A program made the position numbers and the translations under genes. A model generated the notes under the pieces. It was given only the letters and a program-made list of their open reading frames with translations, was not told where the DNA came from and searched no databases. From Chrysomallon squamiferum (lineage: Eukaryota > Mollusca > Gastropoda > Neomphalida > Peltospiridae): a stretch of DNA of 64,000 nt. Positions within the stretch are counted from its first letter, which is position 1. The number at the start of each line of letters is the position of its first letter. Location: positions 2,483,698-2,547,697 of the forward strand of contig CM022677.1 in assembly GCA_012295275.1 (NCBI GenBank), written 5' to 3'. Shown piece after piece: positions 11,946-23,179 of this stretch.

Positions 11946-12195
11946 CTATAAACTTTTAAAATCGTGTATTTACTAACAACGTTACAGTGCTTTTTTGATG
12001 AATGTAACAATTTCATGCAGTTACTAACAATTTAACTGTTGCTCTTTCATAGAAAGACTTAATGCAGAAATTATTAACACAAGCCATACTATATAACTGA
12101 AGGAAAAAGCAGTCTCTATAATTAAGTTTTGTGTTTCAATTCTACCTATAAATAAAAATGTAAATATAATTATTTTAATATTTATGCGGAGTTAC

Positions 12196-12368
12196 CTTTC
12201 TTTTCAACTTCTCCCTGTCATCATTGATATATTCAATATGGCTAGATAGCTGTGTAAGTTCTATTTCCTGTCTGCCTATCTGTTCTTGTAGAGCTGACAT
12301 TCATCGTTGTCTTTTTCTACGTTTTCTCTGATACGTTGAATGTCGATGGAGAGGAAAGTCTTTTCTTT
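12196..12368 (-). pseudogene. MCC: MCC-like exon d (coiled coil before the linker)
   Basis: It runs from CATTTCAG to a GTAACT donor. The downstream part reads ALQEQIGRQEIELTQL then SSHIEYINDDREKLKRK, matching the vertebrate CSKEEELNRTK ... REERDRLRRRV coiled coil in position and pattern. The upstream part is open only in another frame, and a TGA lies between, so one frameshift is inferred near 12300. Confidence 0.7.
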
Positions 12369-12892
12369 CTGAAATGGCTGACTCCATTATCTATTTCTAA
12401 AACATCCAAACAAAAAAAAAGTTATAATTATTCTCAGTTTTAATGTTGTGTATACATTATTTAGTGTTTAAAGGAAAAAAAAAACCACATGAACACATTT
12501 TAATTATATTTGTAAATTTAATTCTATTTTTCTCTTCTGATCAAATTAACTGATTGAAAAGATATCTCATTTTAACTATCCATTTATTTGGAACTTTTCT
12601 TTTTAATTCATTTATTCCTCCTGACAGTAAGAAAATGAGAAAAATATATAATTTTAATTATATATTGTTACTCTTTTTTTTATGCCTTCTAGCAGTAAGT
12701 AAACAAGAAAAAAAATTATTATAATATAATATTTCAAAAAATTCAACAAATTATAATTTGTTGCTATTTATACAATAAATTAAAATTAAAATTAATAAAC
12801 TTTTAAAACAATTGGACATCTATCTAAAACAGCCAAAACTGTAAGGTCAAAAAATAAATATAAAAGTAAATGATAACTGGTCTCGCTGACTG

Positions 12893-12956
12893 GGAGCCAT
12901 TTGCATTATTCTCGTTGATACTTCCTCCATCATTGCTTTTGTCCGATCATCTTCTT
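12893..12956 (-). pseudogene. MCC: MCC-like exon c (EEDD segment)
   Basis: With an acceptor at GTAGAG the frame reads EEDDRTKAMMEEVSTRIMQM. Its place and the acidic start fit the vertebrate REEDEYSELRSELSQSQ stretch, and the phase fits exon b. The 3' end is uncertain: a GTCAGC donor is possible near 12893. Confidence 0.55.
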
Positions 12957-12999
12957 CTCTACACAGAAATGAAAAGAAAAAAAACAACAAAAAAACGAT

Positions 13000-13375
13000 C
13001 AAATGTCTTTACACTTTCTGGAATTTGACATTTTCGACAAATTCCTAGCAATTATTTCTTAGTCTTTCATTAAACACAGTGAAGAACAGCAAGCTAATGG
13101 TGTTGTTTTACATCTGAAGAATGACTGACTTGACTCATACAATGAAAGAAAACAATGGTTAAATAAATGTCTTCACATATTTCTGGAATTTCAGGTTCTC
13201 AGGAATCTTTTCTTGTCCATTAAAAACAGTGAAAGACCAGCAAAGAAATGGTATTATTTTACAATACATAATGACAAGCCAAAACTATGTTTCATTATGT
13301 GTCCAGATATATTATATTATTGTTTTTATCATTCATTAAAAGCAGGAAAGAACAGCAAACTCACACTATATATTA
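13000..13375. repeat. About 185-bp degenerate tandem repeat, 2 copies plus a partial
   Basis: The segment CTTTCATTAAACACAGTGAA ... GGTGTTGTTTTACA (about 13065-13120) returns diverged at about 13215-13265 and partly at 13335-13365. It lies in the intron between MCC-like exons b and c. Confidence 0.6.
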
Positions 13376-13394
13376 TTTAATAAAGATCACTGAC

Positions 13395-13532
13395 CTGATG
13401 ACATTAATCTGGTGTCTGTTTTCTTCATCAGCTCTGCAATGACGTGTGAAGTTCAGTGACGCGTTCCTCGTAGCGTGCCGCTGTCTGGTCAACTCTGTCA
13501 TCGAAGTCTTTCTGACTGTGAATCTTCTCAGT
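13395..13532 (-). pseudogene. MCC: MCC-like exon b (RYEERVTELH segment)
   Basis: The acceptor is CACTAAG and the donor GTCAGT. It reads TEKIHSQKDFDDRVDQTAAR then YEERVTELHT. The next conserved stretch, VIAELMKKTD, is in a different frame, so about one base is lost near 13450. Vertebrate MCC reads RYEERITELHSVIAELNKK here, which makes the assignment strong and the frameshift clear. Confidence 0.85.
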
Positions 13533-14244
13533 CTTAGTGACAACAAACAATCAGATTTCAGTAACAAACACGTAAAATAATAATTAAAAATACAGGATAA
13601 GAACATTATTTATTAATGCAAATATAAAATCAAAATAAACTAACAATAATAATAAAAGAAAAATATTTATTAACGGTACATACATCCTTTTATAAAATTA
13701 AATTAAAAATATAATAATAATAGCATATAAGAATGGTATATGCTATTATAAAATAATAAAATCTCAAAATATTTATAATCACTAAAGTTTTGAATGGTTT
13801 TTGGATATAACTGTGTATTAGTAAATTTAAAACATACAGACTAAATTCTCTTAGTATTCAAAATCACAAGACATTTTTTTATGAATTTGAATGTGTATAT
13901 ATTGTATTTATTGAACCTATGTATTCTTTGTTTTAGTGTCTGCTTAAGAAAACATCATCAATAAATAATCAAATAAATACATAAATAACCAAATAAGGCA
14001 GAAAGTAAATATATAATAATTAAAACTTTTTAAATTTAAATTTGGTCATCAGATTAACGTAAGTATTTTTCTAAAGCCTTTCCAGAAAGATAGCCTGAGT
14101 AGCTTTAAGTCATCACCAAGAGTTATTGCCAAACATTATTTTCTAGTCAGGCTATATTCTTATTACTGTTACAAGAATAACAACATTAATTTCAGGCTAA
14201 TGCTAAGATAAAAAAAATAATAATATAAAAAAAAAAGGTCTTAC

Positions 14245-14372
14245 CTGACATTTAGTCTGTTATTTTTCTAAATGATCTCTTTCGGCTATTACTTGTGCTA
14301 TCCTGTTGTTCAGCTCGATTATCTCCCATTTAAGAGAGGTCAAGGCCGCCTGGTCAATCTGTTTTATCATTC
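14245..14372 (-). pseudogene. MCC: MCC-like exon a (AALTSLKWEIIELN segment)
   Basis: The acceptor is GCTTTAG and the donor GTAAGA. It reads MIKQIDQAALTSLKWEIIEL then NNRIAQVIAERDHLEK, a TAA stop, and QTKCQ. Vertebrate MCC has HSAALASLKGDIVELNKRLQ ... ERDLLEKKL. The in-frame TAA at the LEK position, with clear homology on both sides, is the best single sign of decay. Confidence 0.85.
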
Positions 14373-14394
14373 CTAAAGCTAATTAATGAAAAAA

Positions 14395-14401
14395 AATATT
14401 G

Positions 14402-14437
<36 letters not shown>

Positions 14438-15080
14438 AGTGATAATAAACTAAATACTGTTTGCCAAATGCCAGAAATGAATTACAGATTTACCACAGAT
14501 TATGAAGGAAACATTTCCTTGAGGTCAATTTTGGTGTTACCGAACAAATGACCACTTGGAAGGATGGCGCCATGAACTCAATCAAATCGCTCAGAAGAGT
14601 CATTCGACCACATCGAGAACTTTTGTATTTCAACTGCGAGGATCAACGGAAATATTTTAAAAAATAAACCACCTTCGTTTGCTTTCCTTCTTCATTTTTT
14701 CATCATTTCTTTCTTTATTTATTTATTTATTTATTTTCTATTTTGTTTCTTTATTTTTTTACTTATTCTGTGTTTTGTTGTTCTCTCATGTATATACTTC
14801 TCTTTGAATATTTAATTTCTTGTATATTTTGTAACAATTTTAGTCTCCATTATTGTCATTATTGTACGTTTTGCATTGAAAATGAATCGTGGAACTGAAT
14901 TATGGAAACAATTGATGTATTACTGAAATTTGAATAAAAATGTTATGCTATTTTTATATTGAATAGTTTGTTGTATTAACATATACAAATTAACATAAGA
15001 GAGATAGACAAACAGACGTACGAAGTAAGGACAGATTAAAACTTAGTTGTACAGAAGTAGTTTGTTGCTACCTTCCGACT
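14395..15080. other. Intergenic stretch with (AAT)n and (TTTA)n tracts
   Basis: Short microsatellites lie at about 14403-14433 and 14712-14740. A more complex segment at about 14480-14660 and an AATAAA-like site near 14931 look like the tail of an old transcript or element. No family was recognised. Confidence 0.4.
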
Positions 15081-15132
15081 GAACACACTGTCAACCAGGT
15101 GCAAGGGAATTTAATCAGAAAGGTCCCGCGAT

Positions 15133-15266
15133 CTAGAATTCATTTTAGCACCATTTATACAAGTTTTTCTACGTCCCAAAGATACAGTGACAGATATATT
15201 AACAACAAATTCCACAACGTACAATTCGTTTTAGGACTATTTATATAAGTTTTTCTACGTCCAGGG
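15133..15266 (+). repeat. About 86-bp tandem duplication
   Basis: The stretch ATTCATTTTAGCACCATTTA ... AGTTTTTCTACGTCC is followed by a diverged second copy, ATTCGTTTTAGGACTATTTA ... AGTTTTTCTACGTCC. No coding sequence is seen. Confidence 0.75.
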
Positions 15267-15394
15267 CTATACAATAGCAAACATATGCAGGACAGACAGT
15301 CGGTGTGTGGGTGGATAGGATAAAAACGGGTGAGTTTAGGGTCCCGGACAGAAAAGGTGAGTTGAGATTCCATTTATCACATATGGATAATTAG

Positions 15395-15605
15395 CGTACG
15401 TAAGCTTAGTGAGTACATCTCACGTAAGGGAGATAACTGTAATCGATACAATTTTCACTTTGCTTAGTGAGTACATCTCACATAAGGGACATAACTCTAA
15501 TCTATGTTTGTGAACACATATCACTAAAGGGAGATAAGTCTAATCGATATAATTTTTAATTTGTTTACTGAGCACATAATCACTCAACTGTAATCAATAT
15601 ACCCT
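15395..15605 (+). repeat. Short tandem repeats with the GGGAGATAACT motif, about 3 copies
   Basis: The unit GCTTAGTGAGTACATCTCAC followed by GTAAGGGAGATAACTGTAAT repeats with a period of about 65-75 bp. The last copies are strongly diverged. The GGGAGATAACT core is the same as in the larger array at 16200-17475. Confidence 0.75.
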
Positions 15606-15673
15606 TTACTTCGCCGAGTAAACTCCTCCCACCTCTGGTGACACATCATGGGGTATGACCCATGTTATATACA

Positions 15674-15903
15674 GGGTGGCCCAGATGTAACCGAACCAGA
15701 ATTGTTATGAAAAGTTACAGTTAAATGAAACAAATTTGATTTCATAGAGTTACAGCAAATGTTCAAAATGCAAACCATTATTTGTAATACAGTGATGACA
15801 TCGTTCAATGGTTGATTCTGTTACTTTTTTGCACATTTTCGCGAAGCAGACTTGAAATCAGTGATCATCGATTGAGCTTTCGGGTTCGGTTACATCTTAC
15901 AAG
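15674..15903 (-). mobile_element. Tc1/mariner-superfamily-like (DDE_3 type) transposase C-terminus with terminal repeat
   Basis: Minus-strand translation reads RENVCKKVTESTIERCHHCI then TNNGLHFEHLL and a stop. This resembles the C-terminal tail of DDE transposases found in arthropods and molluscs, where NNGxHFEHLL precedes the stop. The frame ends close to a terminus starting ACAGGGTGGCCCAGATGTAA (15674). An inverted match AGATGTAACCGAACC / GGTTCGGTTACATCTT lies at about 15684 and 15887. The catalytic domain is absent, so this is an internal-deletion derivative or MITE. Confidence 0.65.
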
Positions 15904-16029
15904 AAACATTAAAGTTCGAACTTGGTTCAGTATCTTCACAAGCTGTGTAGGGGGGTAGGGGCCATGCGTTTTTATTTCTTAAACTATTTTTTTATTATTA
16001 TTGTTCTGCTGTTACAATCTTCTATATTG

Positions 16030-18010
16030 AATAAAAAATGTCTTAATAATATTTACCAGCGAATATATTCACAAATAGAGTTATTTCCCTTTAATATGAA
16101 AACGAATACTTTCTTGGATGACGTTTTCTCCCCTTTCTTATATTATAAAAGGATTTATCACATAACTCTGTATAGGAATCTGTTCGTTTTAATAATCAAG
16201 AGAAAAATGTAACAAAGGGGAGATAAATCTATATAGGAATATATTCGTTTTAACCTGACTAATCAAGGAGAAAAATGTAACAAAGGGGACATAACTCTTT
16301 ATAGGAATATGTTCGTTTTAACCTGAATAATCAAGGAGAAAAATGTACGAAAGGGGGACATAACTCTATCCGAGAGGATATTCGTTTTCATGTTAAAGGG
16401 AGATAACTCTATATAGGAATATGTTCGTTTTAACCTGAATAATCAAGGAAGAAAAATCTAACAAAGGGGACATAACTCTATATAGGAATATGTTCGTTTT
16501 AACCTGAATAATGAAGAGAAAAATGTAACAAGGGGGAGATAACTCTATCACAGAGGTTATTCGTGTTCATGTTAAAGGGAGATAACTCTATATAGGAATA
16601 TGTTCGTTTTAACCTGAATAATCAAGGAGGAAAATGTAACAAAGGGGACATAACTCTATATAGGAATATGTTCGTTTTAACCTGAATAATCAAGAGAAAA
16701 ATGTAACGAAGGGGATATAACTCTATATAGGAATATGTTCGTTTTAACCTGAATAATCAAGACAAAATGTAACGTAGGGGAGATAACTCTATATAGGAAT
16801 ATGTTCGTTTTAACCTGAATAATCAAGAGAAAAATGTAACAAAGGGGAGATAACTCTATCAGAGAGGTTATTCGTTTTCATGTTAAAGGGAGATAAATCT
16901 ATATAGGAATATGTTCGTTTTAACCTGAATAGTGAAGGAGGAAAATCTAGCAAAGGGGACATAACTCTATATAGGAATATGTTCGTTTTAACTTGAATAA
17001 TCAAGAGAAAAATGTAACAAAGGGGAGATAACTCTATACATGAATATGTTGGTTTTAACCTGAATAATCAAGGAGAAAAATGTAACAAATGGGAGATACT
17101 TCCATCCAATAGGTTATTCGTTTTCATGTTAAAGGGGACATAACTCTATATAGGAATATGTTCGTTTTAACCTGAATAATCAAGAGAAAAATGTAACAAA
17201 GGGGAGATAACTCTATACATGAATATGTTCATTTTCATGTGAAAGGGAGATAAATCTATATAGGAATATGTTCGTTTTAACCTGAGTAATCAAGGAGAAA
17301 AATGTAACAAAGGGGAGATACCTCTATTAGAGAGGTTATTTTTTTTTTCATGTTAAATGGGAGATAAATCTATATAGAAATATGTTCATTTTAACCTGAA
17401 TAATCAAGGAGAAAAATGTAACAACGGGGACATAACTCTATCCGAGAGGTTATTCTTTTTCATGTTAAAGGGAGAGAATATCAATATATTCGCTTGTGAT
17501 TAATGTTCAGGTATATTTTCAACCAATGGAATCCAATAATTTAATTAGTGGACACTGTTTAATCATTTAGTAAGCATTTTTAATGAATGAATTTTTTTAC
17601 ATTAAAATTATAGATCAGATGGAAATATTTATAGGATATTCTTTATCTGTTATATTAATATATCAAAGGTAAATAACATCTTTTTTATATTAATAATAAT
17701 AATTCTATGTTGAAAATATCTAATTTGTTGAAAACTAAAATTTACAAAAAGAAAATTTATATTTTGATATAACTCTGAACTTGAAATATGATAAGGATAA
17801 TGAGAACTTAAAAACAAGAATTGTGTTCTACATTATACTTTTGTCCGATGGTAAAAGGAGAAACAAATAAATATAATAAACAATAAAATATTTCTTAATA
17901 ATAGTTACCAGCGAATATATTCACAAATAGAGTTATTTTCCTTTAATATGAAAACGAATACTTTCTCGGATGGAGTTATCTCCCCTTTCTTACATTAAAA
18001 AAGGGTTTAT
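16030..18010 (+). repeat. GGGAGATAACTCT minisatellite, about 1.3 kb, flanked by direct repeats
   Basis: The array (about 16200-17475) repeats a unit of about 65-70 bp: GGGAGATAACTCTATATAGG, AATATGTTCGTTTTAACCTG, AATAATCAAGGAGAAAAATG and TAACAAAG. It alternates irregularly with a shorter variant, AGAGGTTATTCGTTTTCATG followed by TTAAA. About 19 GGGAG/CATAACTCT cores are visible. A block of about 120 bp (TTACCAGCGAATATATTCAC ... AAAACGAATACTTTCT ... CTCCCCTTTCTTA) occurs at 16035-16145 and again at 17890-18000 in the same orientation, so it brackets the array. It contains inverse complements of the unit. Confidence 0.9.
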
Positions 18011-18771
18011 CAGAATTACTTGATATGAAATCAGTTTGTGGAAATATGTGAATAGAAGATTCATCAAAGTTTGTGAAAATATTTAATGTAATAAAAAATG
18101 TATTATTGATTCATTATGTCACTATTTGTTATTTTTCGTTTAAAATTATTATCAAAATTATCAAACAATTATTAATTTAATATATATTCTTAAAATTTAA
18201 TTTCATATCATTTCTTTAGCACTTAACTAAATGAATTAAATGAAACAGAAATCTAAATTACAAAATACATCATTATTTTTATTTCCTTTTTCAAAATTTG
18301 TTTTGTTGTTGTTAATGTTGTTAACCATTATCATCGTTATATTCATTCCTATTAATGGACAACAGAGTTATTTCCCTTAGACTACTTTGTCTATGAAATT
18401 GACTAATTATTATTATTAGTAGTAGTAGTAGTAGTAGTAGTATCTCTGTTTGTGCATTCTTAGTTTATTTCATATATTTAAAATGTTTCTTTACTAAAAA
18501 CTTAATATTTATTCATTCATACTACTGAGAATAAAAATAAGAATTTAAATTTATTACAACATTCCGTTTTGATGCGTGAAAAATTGTATATATTATTTAT
18601 TATAATTAGAGAAAGAGAGATTTGGGTTTCACTGTAAAAATGTAGCATAAAAATTTCAATTACATATAAATACTGTTTTTCTGCCATTTCATACTGACAC
18701 ATTTAAATTTCATAGATATAATGATTTCTAGAGCGCGGAATGTAACATCAATTCAGGTGTTTAAAAGTGTA

Positions 18772-18773
<2 letters not shown>
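18011..18773. other. AT-rich stretch with an (AGT)n tract
   Basis: No gene is visible. An (AGT)n microsatellite lies at about 18418-18441, and one GTTATTTCCCTTAGAC (inverse of the GGGAAATAAC motif) lies near 18367. Confidence 0.5.

Positions 18774-18825
<52 letters not shown>
18774..18825. repeat. (GT)n microsatellite
   Basis: About 25 uninterrupted GT units. The open frame across it gives an alternating Cys-Val protein and is not a gene. Confidence 0.95.
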
Positions 18826-18826
<1 letters not shown>

Positions 18827-19025
18827 TCTTTCTTTCATTTTTGTTTGTTTTTATTTTTGTTGTTGATATTATTGCTAACACTGTTATTTATTTTACTGTG
18901 GTACATAATTATTACTGTATTTATTATTGTTATTATTGCTAATATTGGTGTTATAGCTGTTGCTTTTGCTGTTGGTTAATTTTGCTTTTGGTTAATTTTG
19001 CTTTAGGCAGAATTGATAAGTTTGT

Positions 19026-19628
19026 GTGGAGAGAAGAAAGCGAGTTACAGAGAGAGTTAGAGAGAAAAAGACAGAGACAGAGAAAAACACATGGAGAGAG
19101 ATACAGACAGACAGACAGACAGAAAGAGACAGAGACACAGTGTCAGAAAGACAGAGAGAAAAAGTGAGTCAGAGACACATAGACAGTCAGAGACAAAGAG
19201 AGAAAGACAGTGAGAGAGACAGTGAGATAAAGAGAGACAGATAGGGACTGAGACAGAGGGAGAAAGAGACAGAGAGAAAAAGAGACAGGGACATAGGGAG
19301 ACAGAGAGAGATAGAGAGATAAAGAGATATAGCAGAGAGAAAAAGAGAGATTCAGAACAGATAGAGACAGAGGGAGAAAGAGAGATTCAGAGAGAGACAG
19401 AGAGATATAGAGAGAGACCGAGAAAGAAAGACTGAGAGAGACAGAGTCAGAGAGTGGAAGAGAGAGACTGAGATAGACAGAGAGAGAAAGAGAGAAAAGA
19501 GAGAGACAGTGATAGAGGGAAAGAGACAGAGAGAGCAAGTCAGACAGAGAGAGATAGACACAGAGAGAAAGAAAGATAAGAGAAAGAGATAGAGAGTGAG
19601 AGAAGGCGAGAGACAGAGAGAAAGATAC
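19026..19628 (+). repeat. 600-bp polypurine (GA-rich) tract
   Basis: Almost pure A/G on the plus strand with scattered T and C: GAGA, AGACAG and GAAAGAGA units. Frames on the minus strand give Ser-Leu repeats and on the plus strand Arg-Glu-Gln repeats. These are artefacts of composition. Confidence 0.92.
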
Positions 19629-19789
19629 TAACCATTAAGAAAATACAAATCATTAACCAAATACTAACCTTTAACCAAATACTAACCATTACTAACATCC
19701 CCTTTGTGTACTAAACCTCACCGTGGTGTATGTGTGGCAACATTTCCAAAGGGAATGGCTAATTAGTACATTAATATAATAACATTATT

Positions 19790-20564
19790 TTGGTTAGATA
19801 GATAGACAGATAGATAGATTATGATAGATAAATAGAAATACCTACAAACAGATGGATACATAGGGTATTGCTACTTTTTCTAATTTTGAATACAGTGTCA
19901 TTACTTTGAAAGCTCTTTCTATATACAGATAGACAGACAGGCCAACAGAGCATAGACAGAAGTGTATGTACTTAAGAATAAGTTATGACATATTAAATAT
20001 CTCGCTCTGGCTTTCTTTCTCTCTCACTCTCCAAATTACTCATCATTACTTACCTGCATGTTTCTATCTATCTATCTGTCTATCTATATATTTGTTTTAT
20101 TTCATCATCAATTTCTCTGGCTATTTGTCTATCTATGTATCTGTCTGTTTGTTGATCAACCTGTGGTATAGCTTAATCTTATTACCTGTCTAGCTAACCA
20201 TTCATTCGTCACTATATCCTCTGTCTGTCTGTTTATAACTATAACTATATCTATATCTGTATCTATCTATCTATCTATCTATCTATATATATGGAAAAAT
20301 AATTATTATTTCTATTACATTTTATTATTGTATCTACAGGAAAGACAAGATTCTGGAATCAGCTTCAGTTACAAGAATAGGGAGAAAAATTTAAACAGAT
20401 GAGGTGTCTACTGATATGCAACAATTATTATTCACAAAAGATGGATTTTTCTTTCCAAAGCAGTTTCCTAACCTATCAATCTATTTTTCAAGCGATCAAT
20501 ACGTCTAACTATCTCTACATCAAGCTATCTTACCCTCTTGGTTACAAATAGCACAGTCTATTTT

Positions 20565-20598
<34 letters not shown>

Positions 20599-21211
20599 TT
20601 ACGTATACACTCTCTCTATTTATATCATATTTAATTATTTAAATACATTCTTTTTATCTATTTATCTATCTATAAATATATTTATTTATCTATCTATTTA
20701 TCCCATATACATAAGCAACAGACTCGGTCTTTCTTACAGGATGCAGTATATACTCATGCCTCCTTGCATCTATCTAGCTTTCTTCTGTCTATCAATTTAC
20801 CTCTCTATCCACCCTTTTTCACACACACACACACACACATACTAATCATCTTTAAACACACAAATAAATTATCATTACTATACACGTTATGTATGTGTGT
20901 GTATACATCTATATATATATATATACATATAGATACACATACCCATTTCTTAACACACGTCTATCTATATGTCTGTCAGTCTGTCTACAAATCAATCTAC
21001 CAAACTAGTAACATATCTACATATCAGTTTATCTCTCTAGCTTATACGTCTAATTTTCAATAACCATCTATCACTATTTTGCTGAATGTCTATGTAATCT
21101 ATCTGTATTTATATCTTTTATCTATATAATCTATATAATCTATATCTATTATCTATATAATCTATTTGTATAATCTATCTGTATTTATTTCTATATATGT
21201 ATCTATATATA

Positions 21212-21260
<49 letters not shown>

Positions 21261-21637
21261 CTATTTGTATTTATTTCTATAAATCTATATATAATCTATC
21301 TGTATTTAACTCTGGATATCTACCTCGATCCAAACACAGATCCAATCCTCTCTGTCTTCTGTCTGTCTCTGTGTGTGTTTATGTACATATACATGATCAT
21401 ATCCACTTTACCATCATATATGCTTACACCTATCTATTTATCCATCCATCGAACTCTAAGGAAGTGCCTGCCTATATATATTATTTCTCTATCCATTAAT
21501 AACCATCCATGAATCACCTATTCATCTTCCTGACTATCTCCCTAAATAATTATAACTACTTTTTATATCTATCTTTCTGTGTTACTGTCCATTTATAACT
21601 CTCATTCACAATTCCCATATTTAGCCATTCTTATCAA

Positions 21638-21685
<48 letters not shown>

Positions 21686-21962
21686 GCACTTTCTGTGTCC
21701 ACCTATCTATATATATCTCTATATGTATATCTATGTACACAATTTCTCATTCTATCTACATAATCAACCTACCTAACAGTTTATATATCAATAACATCTA
21801 TCAGTCATTTAAACATCTTCTTGTCTACATACCTTCAAACCTCCTTATAGTTCTGTATGTTTGCACACATATTTACTCAATATATTCACTCTTCAAAAAA
21901 GACAAGTGACTTTTCCTTCTATATACTATTCCCTGCTCCAGCTTACATACCTACACCTGTAG

Positions 21963-22021
<59 letters not shown>

Positions 22022-22545
22022 GTCTTCCACATTACCATCATACCTGCCTACACCTATCTGTCTGTCTGCTACATACTATTTACATATATCTACATATCAA
22101 CCTACTGAACTACTGACCTACCTACCTATCTGTCCCACTCTGTGTCAGCTGTCTGTTAGATAACTATCTACATATATCTGCATATCAACCTACTGAACTA
22201 CTGACCTACATACCTATTTGTTTATTATCCACATTACAACAGATCAATAACCATCCAACAATCATATATCTAATTCCCTGTCAAACTACCTACATACATA
22301 ATAACTATGTCTAGATAGCTACATTACAACCTATGTATTTTACTGTATGTCTACACTCTCAGCCTGGCACACAAACACACATGACAGAAAGAAGAAAACA
22401 CAGAATAGATAGATAGGCACTGACGTGTTTAACTATCTGCCTAAATTCATCTACATCTATCAATTTACTTGTTAACTTCTACTGATCTAACTGTCTATCA
22501 GTCTATCAATAATATCTCCCTCTTTTCTTTCTATGTATCTCTTTA
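19790..22545. repeat. Microsatellite-dense region (GATA/TATC, CA, TA)
   Basis: Frequent tetranucleotide and dinucleotide runs: GATA at about 19795-19830, TATC at about 20262-20295, CA at 20568-20597 and 20820-20840, TA at about 21200-21258, CA at about 21638-21682, and AT at 21966-22018. The sequence between them is built largely of diverged CTATCTAT-like units. Frames of 65-100 codons here are Tyr/Ile/Ser/Leu-rich low-complexity translations. Confidence 0.85.
20305..20416 (+). repeat. Dispersed exon-like repeat, copy 2
   Basis: On the plus strand TTGTATCTACAG (acceptor-like) precedes a segment reading approximately TRFWNQLQLQE. It is the reverse complement of the block at 22548-22678 and of the one at 6257-6391, so copies 2 and 3 form an inverted pair about 2.1 kb apart. 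Confidence 0.65.
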
Positions 22546-22547
22546 CC

Positions 22548-22678
22548 AGTTATCAGTAGATACCTCATCTGTTTAAAATCTTCTCACTATTCTTGTAACT
22601 GAAGCTGATTCCAGAATCTTGTCTTTCCTGTAGATACAATAATAAAATTTAATAGAATAATAAGTATTTTTCGATTGT
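22548..22678 (-). repeat. Dispersed exon-like repeat, copy 3
   Basis: The plus strand carries CTGAAGCTGATTCCAGAATC then TTGTCTTTCCTGTAGATACA, the same block as at 6257-6391. The minus-strand reading includes GKTRFWNQLQLQE. No family was recognised. Confidence 0.65.
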
Positions 22679-22989
22679 GTTTAATTGTCTGTAATGTTAG
22701 AAAGAAATTATTATAAATAAACATCATCTGTCTCTTATTGTAATAGATTTTAATAATAAATCACAAATAATTTCAAGAAAAAATATATATCTATGAAAAA
22801 GTATCACTACAAATTTTACATTCTGTTCAATTTAAAAAGAAAAATTGTCTTTTATAACTAAATTCATAAACATATTTGAAAATATTTCTTTATGAAAGAT
22901 TTTCTAATACTAAACAAGAAGAATGCACTGATTAAATCGAAATATTTTAAAGGTAAGCAATACAAACATAACATGAAAATGTAATAATA

Positions 22990-23175
22990 ATAATACAAAA
23001 ACCACTAATATTTCTCAAAGCTGAAATCCATAAAATTGTGAATTCTCCTCTGAATCTTCAGCACTGACCTGCCTTGTACTGTAAGGGAGAGAGTGAGATC
23101 TGAAAAACTCTGTCGTTGACCAAGTTTTTAAAAGAAATACAAAATCTGACATGGACTTGACAGTTTCCACCTGTA
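22990..23175 (-). CDS. Candidate exon of unrecognised gene (downstream part, minus strand)
   Basis: After TTTACAG (near 23170) an open frame of about 56 codons reads VETVKSMSDFVFLLKTWSTT and continues to RSHSLSLTVQG and a stop. No family was recognised. It lies on the same strand as, and downstream of, the exons at 24809-28497 and could belong to the same transcript. Coding status is uncertain. Confidence 0.3.
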
Positions 23176-23179
23176 AATT

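Larger units (their letters stand above)
10166..14372 (-). pseudogene. MCC: MCC-like gene fragment, 7 collinear exons, degenerate
   Basis: Seven minus-strand exons, in the order of animal MCC (a coiled-coil cytoplasmic scaffold linked to Wnt/beta-catenin signalling and cell migration), were read by hand and compared with the vertebrate protein from memory. They cover roughly its N-terminal half, from the AALxSLKxxIxELN segment to the AAGxGS segment. Splice phases agree at several junctions. Damage includes a TAA in the first exon (14260s), a frameshift in the second (about 13450), a stop or shift in the fourth, and an apparently missing exon between 10414 and 11078. The C-terminal half is absent, and a transposon remnant lies where it would follow. 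Introns are kept, so this is a decayed duplicate, not a retrocopy. A live gene with many assembly errors cannot be excluded. Confidence 0.8.

Noticed and set aside
14480-14960. Possible SINE or LINE tail with AATAAA near 14931
   Set aside because: No A/B box, no target duplication and no relative in the window; too little to call.
19143-19561. Ser-Leu-rich minus-strand frames of 69-131 codons
   Set aside because: Translations of the GA-rich tract.
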